A stretch of DNA of 21,953 nt, from positions 1 through 21,953 of the IMG/VR virus record IMGVR_UViG_3300042868_001875. One strand, 5' to 3'. Both the position numbers and the translations under genes were made by a program. Positions 18,632-21,953 of the stretch are shown in pieces. Numbering within the stretch: position 1 is the first letter of the stretch; the number at the start of each line of letters is the position of its first letter. The notes under the pieces are model-generated. The model saw only the letters and a program-made list of their open reading frames with translations, made no database searches and was not told the origin of the DNA. The DNA comes from a virus.

Positions 18632-20300
18632 ATTTCTGCTCTTCAGATCCTAGTAAACCACCGCCAACACTAATTGGCATTAATGATAGTAAACTAATTT
18701 CACCAGACTTTAATTTCTTAATCATTTCATTGTATGGAATATTTAATTTTTCAGCTTTAGTTTTAATTAAATCTAAATATGTATCAGCAATAGATTTTGA
18801 TGATCCTTGAATTCCAGAGCCTGCTGTCTTTTGCCCAAACACATTTCCTTCTTGCTGTGCTTTATCTCTATAACCTGTCCAAACATTAGCACTGAAATCT
18901 CTTGGTGTCATGTTGGCTTCTTTTGCTTGATTGGCTACAATTTTTTCAAGGTCTGCATATTGTTTACCAGATGGGAATACACCCTTTTCAACACCTGTAA
19001 AAATATTGGCAGATGGTTTTTCTGAAAGGTTTGCCCAATGTCTATCAAACACCATAGCATTAGGATCGCCCATTAATGCCTTGCCCATGTTACGAACTTT
19101 TTCTTTGCTTAAATCATTAATTCTGCCTTCGTATGCAGCAGTGAGATTTTTAGCTCTACCAGTTTCCATAGGCATCATATTTCCTACAGTTTCAAATACA
19201 GAATTTTCTGGCATTCTAAACTCTTTTTGTACGGGAGGTTCTTTAGCTAAAAATCTTCTCATATATTCAGATCCAATGCGTGCATTGCGTGGCACGTCTG
19301 ATACTGGTGAAGTTGCAGCTAAAAATCCAGCAAGTTGAGGTAAATTTTCTTTTCCATAAATTTCTTCTAATGGAGTGCCATGAAGATCCCACCAATTTAC
19401 AGTTGGATGTTTAGCTAAAAAATCTAAACCTACTTTATTTAAATCTTGCAATCTACCAGCATATTCTTGTCCTTGAATAAAATCATTCCAATTACCTACT
19501 GGGAATGACTCGCCTTTTCCAACATTGTATCCAGCAATTTGATTTGTGCGTTCACCAAATTTAACTGCTTTGCGTAATTCATTAGGTGCAAACTTTTGTG
19601 ATACATCTAAATATGTTTTTTTGCTTTCTGGATCTAACCATGTACCAAAATAATTTTCTGTTTTATCTAGTGCAGATTTATTTGCTAAATATTGTTGCTC
19701 AATATCTTTTTTAGTGAGCTTGTCTAAAACTTTATTTCTTGGATCTGTATTTTTATATATGCCCATCATGAGGCCTTCAACAGGTATATCACCAGTGGGA
19801 ACGTTTACAGAATAACCACCGCCCATTGTTTTATTATAAATTTCAGATGGTTTTGTAGATTTAAATTGACCAAGACCTTCGGTAACTTTTTTACTCTCAA
19901 TAGATTTAACTATATCTTCAAGAGTTGTAGCACCTTTTTTTCCAGCACTTCCAATAGTTCCTAATGCAGCAAGGCCAAGTCCACCAGCCATGCTTAATGG
20001 ATCTTGATTTGCAACAGCACGACCAAATACGTCACCGCCTTCAGCACCCATAACAGGAGCAGCACCAACAACGTTAGCAAGTTTTGATGAGGTTTGTCTA
20101 GCAAATCTAGGGTCTACATTTAAAAACTCTAGCCCACTAGATAATGGATTAGTAAACACCCTTTCTGTAGGTGTGTATGATCCAGATTTAAGTGCCTCTT
20201 TACCTTGAGCAATTAGTTTGGATTCTGCTAATGCTTTTTTCCAGTCAGCATCCGATCCTTCAAAAAGCCATCGTAAATTTTTATAATCTGATAATGCCAT
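18630..20300 (-). CDS. Probable virion-internal or ejected protein, 556 aa
   Basis: The largest protein on the right side, with AAGGA six bases before ATG 20300. Residues about 70-125 are Gly/Ala-rich and hydrophobic (ANVVGAAPVMGAEGGDVFGR, then SMAGGLGLAALGTIGSAG), as in membrane-active ejection proteins. The C-terminal half has a conserved-looking enzyme-like block: LPQLAGFLAATSPVSDVPRN, DPNAMVFDRHWAN, and LEKIVANQAKEANMTPRDFS followed by ANVWTGYRDK. I have seen this block in large phage virion proteins but cannot assign an activity. It is the last gene of the leftward set. A polyvalent-type injected protein is the best guess; a tail component is the alternative. Confidence 0.6.
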   Translation of the reverse strand: MALSDYKNLRWLFEGSDADWKKALAESKLIAQGKEALKSGSYTPTERVFTNPLSSGLEFLNVDPRFARQTSSKLANVVGAAPVMGAEGGDVFGRAVANQDPLSMAGGLGLAALGTIGSAGKKGATTLEDIVKSIESKKVTEGLGQFKSTKPSEIYNKTMGGGYSVNVPTGDIPVEGLMMGIYKNTDPRNKVLDKLTKKDIEQQYLANKSALDKTENYFGTWLDPESKKTYLDVSQKFAPNELRKAVKFGERTNQIAGYNVGKGESFPVGNWNDFIQGQEYAGRLQDLNKVGLDFLAKHPTVNWWDLHGTPLEEIYGKENLPQLAGFLAATSPVSDVPRNARIGSEYMRRFLAKEPPVQKEFRMPENSVFETVGNMMPMETGRAKNLTAAYEGRINDLSKEKVRNMGKALMGDPNAMVFDRHWANLSEKPSANIFTGVEKGVFPSGKQYADLEKIVANQAKEANMTPRDFSANVWTGYRDKAQQEGNVFGQKTAGSGIQGSSKSIADTYLDLIKTKAEKLNIPYNEMIKKLKSGEISLLSLMPISVGGGLLGSEEQK

Positions 20301-20308
20301 ATTAATCC

Positions 20309-20482
20309 TTAATCATTTAGGTCTTGAAACTCCATGTAAATATCTAAATCTTCACCAGATATTTCCACTAGAGAACTATCTTCAAATTCAAGGTAAATAA
20401 CTTGATCATTAAAATCAACCTCGCAGCTGACAATTGTTTTACCAACTATTTTTTCGCATAGTTTTTGAATATCGCCAGACAT
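20309..20482 (-). CDS. Small acidic protein of unknown function
   Basis: A 57-aa frame from ATG 20482, preceded by AAGGATTAAT, the identical 10 bases found before the 556-aa gene. It begins MSGDIQKLCEKIVGKTIVSC and continues EVDFNDQVIYLEFEDSSLVE, an alternating pattern that looks like a small beta-sheet domain, ending in an acidic stretch. The first strands ('KIVGKTIVS.E...') resemble small phage proteins with no known function. Its stop is eight bases before the next start. It fills what would otherwise be a 190-base gap. Confidence 0.7.
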   Translation of the reverse strand: MSGDIQKLCEKIVGKTIVSCEVDFNDQVIYLEFEDSSLVEISGEDLDIYMEFQDLND

Positions 20483-20490
20483 ATTAATCC

Positions 20491-21228
20491 TTAAATGTTT
20501 ACAAGAAATTCTTTACCAATTTTTTGTGATTTATTTGATCTTGACCAAGCACCACAATCTTGACATTGAAAGCGTTGGAATATTGATGTTCTTGATCTTA
20601 CTTCACCACGTTTGTGTAATTTGCTTGATCCGCAATTTGTACATACAGTATTTGCAGAATACGCATTATGGTTTGGATGTTGTTTAATCCAACCCTTGAG
20701 GCGATCATAGAGTGATTCAAGAAGTACGACATCATTCTTGTTATACTCTTCCATGCGTTTCCATGCTGCACGATCATTATTCATAACCTTTAGCCATAGC
20801 TCATGGCCTTCATGGTCAGTCTTTTTTCCAATACCTAATCGCTGAGAAACATAATCTAATTTATTTGAAACAAATCTAAAATTACTTTTTACTACCCTTA
20901 ATAAGTCAATGTGTTTTACTGGGCTTGGTGGATTCATACCAGCCTCTAGGAATTCTTTGTTAAGCATTGGAATATCAAAACGTAGGCCATTATAGTGGAC
21001 AATCACGTCAGCAGATTCCATAAGCTCATGAATGCTTTTTAGCATATGCTTACGGTCTGTTTTGTATATTGAATCAAACATAATCTTTGATTCACCATAC
21101 CACTTTGCTGCATAGCATAATGTATAAGATGATTCAAGAAGTTGATTTAAAGCTACGTTCTGTTGCCAGATGCCCCATACAGTTGCAAGGTTTGGAGCAC
21201 ATTCAATGTCAAGTAAAAGTATTTTCAT
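20491..21228 (-). CDS. DEDDy-type 3'-5' exonuclease with C-terminal zinc ribbon
   Basis: A 245-aa protein. The RNase H-like exonuclease domain has all four acidic residues: D7 and E9 in LLLDIEC, D85 in VHYNGLRFDIPML, and Y162-x3-D166 in EEYNKNDVVLLESLY, the DEDDy form. This fits single-strand 3'-5' exonucleases such as those of the DnaQ/PolB proofreading group. The tail has two Cys pairs, CTNC (196-199) and CQDC (222-225), forming a zinc ribbon that probably grips nucleic acid. No DNA polymerase is in the window, so it may act in trans or in recombination and DNA turnover. It is encoded between lysis genes and the virion protein. Confidence 0.88.
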   Translation of the reverse strand: MKILLLDIECAPNLATVWGIWQQNVALNQLLESSYTLCYAAKWYGESKIMFDSIYKTDRKHMLKSIHELMESADVIVHYNGLRFDIPMLNKEFLEAGMNPPSPVKHIDLLRVVKSNFRFVSNKLDYVSQRLGIGKKTDHEGHELWLKVMNNDRAAWKRMEEYNKNDVVLLESLYDRLKGWIKQHPNHNAYSANTVCTNCGSSKLHKRGEVRSRTSIFQRFQCQDCGAWSRSNKSQKIGKEFLVNI

Positions 21229-21256
21229 AAGTATTCTCTAGTATTGAGATTACTTA

Positions 21257-21706
21257 TTATAAGCCTTCAAAAAGCCTTCTTTCATCTAAACGTCTGTTTT
21301 GTAAACCTTTTAATATTTTACCACCAGCTCTACAATATTTAACTAGCGATTCCATAGCCGCTTCTTTATCGCCACGAAGCAACGCTTGACGGATGGTTGA
21401 ACGCTGAAAGCATCCAAGACCCAGATTAAAGCAAAAGCTGACAATAGCGTCAAACTCATGCTGTCGTAAAGGCACGTTAGGTAGCATCTTATGTACTCCC
21501 AACTCAAAACGTTTGAGGTCGTGTTTAAGAATTCCATCTATTTCCTCGTTTGTAAATGTTTTATTCCATTCAGGTGGTAGTGTTTTACCATCACCTATCA
21601 AGTGACCGATTCCTACTGTCCAAAGTTTTGCGGGACACTTGTATGGTTTATTTCTAACACCTTCGTGATGACGTAGCAACTTAATAAGTTTATCAGATAC
21701 CTTCAC
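21257..21706 (-). CDS. Endolysin, T4-type lysozyme (GH24)
   Basis: A 149-aa muramidase that cuts the peptidoglycan glycan chain at lysis. Start GTG 21706 is chosen because it gives the usual N-terminus (MKVSDKLIKLLRHHEGVRNK) and overlaps the holin by 14 bases; the open frame continues upstream but runs through holin codons. The catalytic set is E15, C24, T30 with spacings of nine and six, exactly those of T4 E11-D20-T26, with Cys in place of Asp. LWTVGIGHLIGDGKTL and RQHEFDAIVSFCFNLGLGCF are standard blocks. With no N-terminal hydrophobic segment from this start, it needs the holin for release. Confidence 0.88.
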   Translation of the reverse strand: MKVSDKLIKLLRHHEGVRNKPYKCPAKLWTVGIGHLIGDGKTLPPEWNKTFTNEEIDGILKHDLKRFELGVHKMLPNVPLRQHEFDAIVSFCFNLGLGCFQRSTIRQALLRGDKEAAMESLVKYCRAGGKILKGLQNRRLDERRLFEGL

Positions 21707-21953
21707 GTTTCTTTTCCCATGTGCGAGAACCAAAGTAAAAGCCAATAATAGACGCAGTAATAGCCATTTCTTCAGAACCAAATACTTCTCTAGATGCTAC
21801 AACAAAGTCTACACCTGACCACATAGCCCAAGCTAATGAGATAAGGTTAATAAGAACTAACTCACCTACAAAGATAAAAGCTACTACAGGTCTTACCATA
21901 GCGTTCCAGTTTTTAACTGTTTTGCTTGCACCATCTACAAGTTTCTTGTCATG
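21693..21953 (-). CDS. Holin, three-TM (GTA_holin_3TM-like), 5' end cut by window edge
   Basis: The frame is open from the right edge to the stop at 21693, 86 codons. The visible part begins HDKKLVDGASKTVKNWNAMV and continues RPVVAFIFVGELVLINLISL, a transmembrane helix, then an acidic loop and a second hydrophobic stretch (AITASIIGFYFGSRTW) before a basic end. 'F...R...NWNA..RP..A' is the typical second half of three-span phage holins. The N-terminal span and start codon lie beyond the window. An internal ATG at 21899 is unlikely to be the real start. It overlaps the lysozyme gene, the usual holin-endolysin pair. Confidence 0.8.
   Translation of the reverse strand, partial: HDKKLVDGASKTVKNWNAMVRPVVAFIFVGELVLINLISLAWAMWSGVDFVVASREVFGSEEMAITASIIGFYFGSRTWEKKREGI

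Noticed and set aside
18532-19338. Three rightward open frames of 72-135 codons facing the 556-aa gene
   Set aside because: They are antisense to a long leftward gene with a good ribosome site, lack their own ribosome sites, and their translations are Cys/Ser/Phe-rich in the way typical of antisense frames.
21343-21537. Leftward 64-codon frame inside the lysozyme gene
   Set aside because: Another frame of a gene with intact GH24 motifs; no ribosome site or overlap pattern.
1-21953. tRNA genes, CRISPR arrays, insertion sequences, toxin-antitoxin pairs, restriction-modification genes
   Set aside because: I looked for cloverleaf-like segments, regularly spaced repeats, transposase motifs and methylase motifs by eye and saw none. 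A tRNAscan-SE or CRISPR search could still find something subtle.

Overview
This window is about half of an AT-rich, tightly packed tailed-phage genome. The order of head genes (terminase, portal, scaffold, SU10-type major capsid, SU10-type adaptor) points to a podovirus-like phage. I see no integrase, tRNA, rRNA, CRISPR array or insertion sequence. The best host clue is a 23-codon gene that reads as PqqA, the peptide precursor of the cofactor PQQ. That and the low GC suggest a methylotrophic betaproteobacterial host (Methylophilales-like, such as OM43 or Methylopumilus). The host assignment is inference.

Layout. (1) 1-8084, leftward: late head and packaging genes. From upstream to downstream these are a zinc-ribbon peptide, a run of short lysine-rich proteins, small and large terminase subunits, portal, a 77-aa protein, scaffold, major capsid, a 102-aa protein and the adaptor, which is cut by the left edge. 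(2) 8088-8194, leftward control region: a consensus extended -10 promoter, a predicted RNA hairpin starting near +1, and an intrinsic terminator before the first late gene. (3) 8198-12465, leftward early operon: replication initiator-like protein, primase zinc finger, DnaB-like helicase, NinB/YbcN-like protein, Ref-like HNH nuclease, two PD-(D/E)XK-like proteins, an HTH protein and, last, a Q-like antiterminator. (4) 12466-12614: divergent control region. (5) 12615-14484, rightward: small proteins, then a recombination cassette (Sak3-type annealing protein, YqaJ exonuclease, small protein with an SSB-like tip). (6) 14510-14581, leftward: pqqA with its own promoter. (7) 14679-18617, rightward: SleB-type hydrolase, glycosyltransferase, FkbM methyltransferase, DUF3310 and several small proteins, ending at a strong bidirectional terminator. 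(8) 18630-21953, leftward: holin, lysozyme, DEDDy exonuclease, a small acidic protein and a 556-aa probable virion protein.

How it seems to work. Host sigma-70-type promoters would fire two divergent early units, one for replication and one for recombination. The last leftward early gene is the Q-like protein, and three bases after its stop lies a strong promoter followed within about 70 nt by a terminator. This matches the lambda Q - pR' - tR' late switch: a short RNA is made constitutively until the antiterminator lets polymerase read into the head genes. If the genome is circular or circularly permuted, the leftward late transcript could run off the left edge through the tail genes, re-enter from the right through holin, lysozyme and exonuclease, and stop at the terminator near 18610.

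Many starts are chosen here from Shine-Dalgarno position and are shorter than the longest open frame. Several use TTG or GTG. Family names come from recognising motifs by eye; no database search was run.
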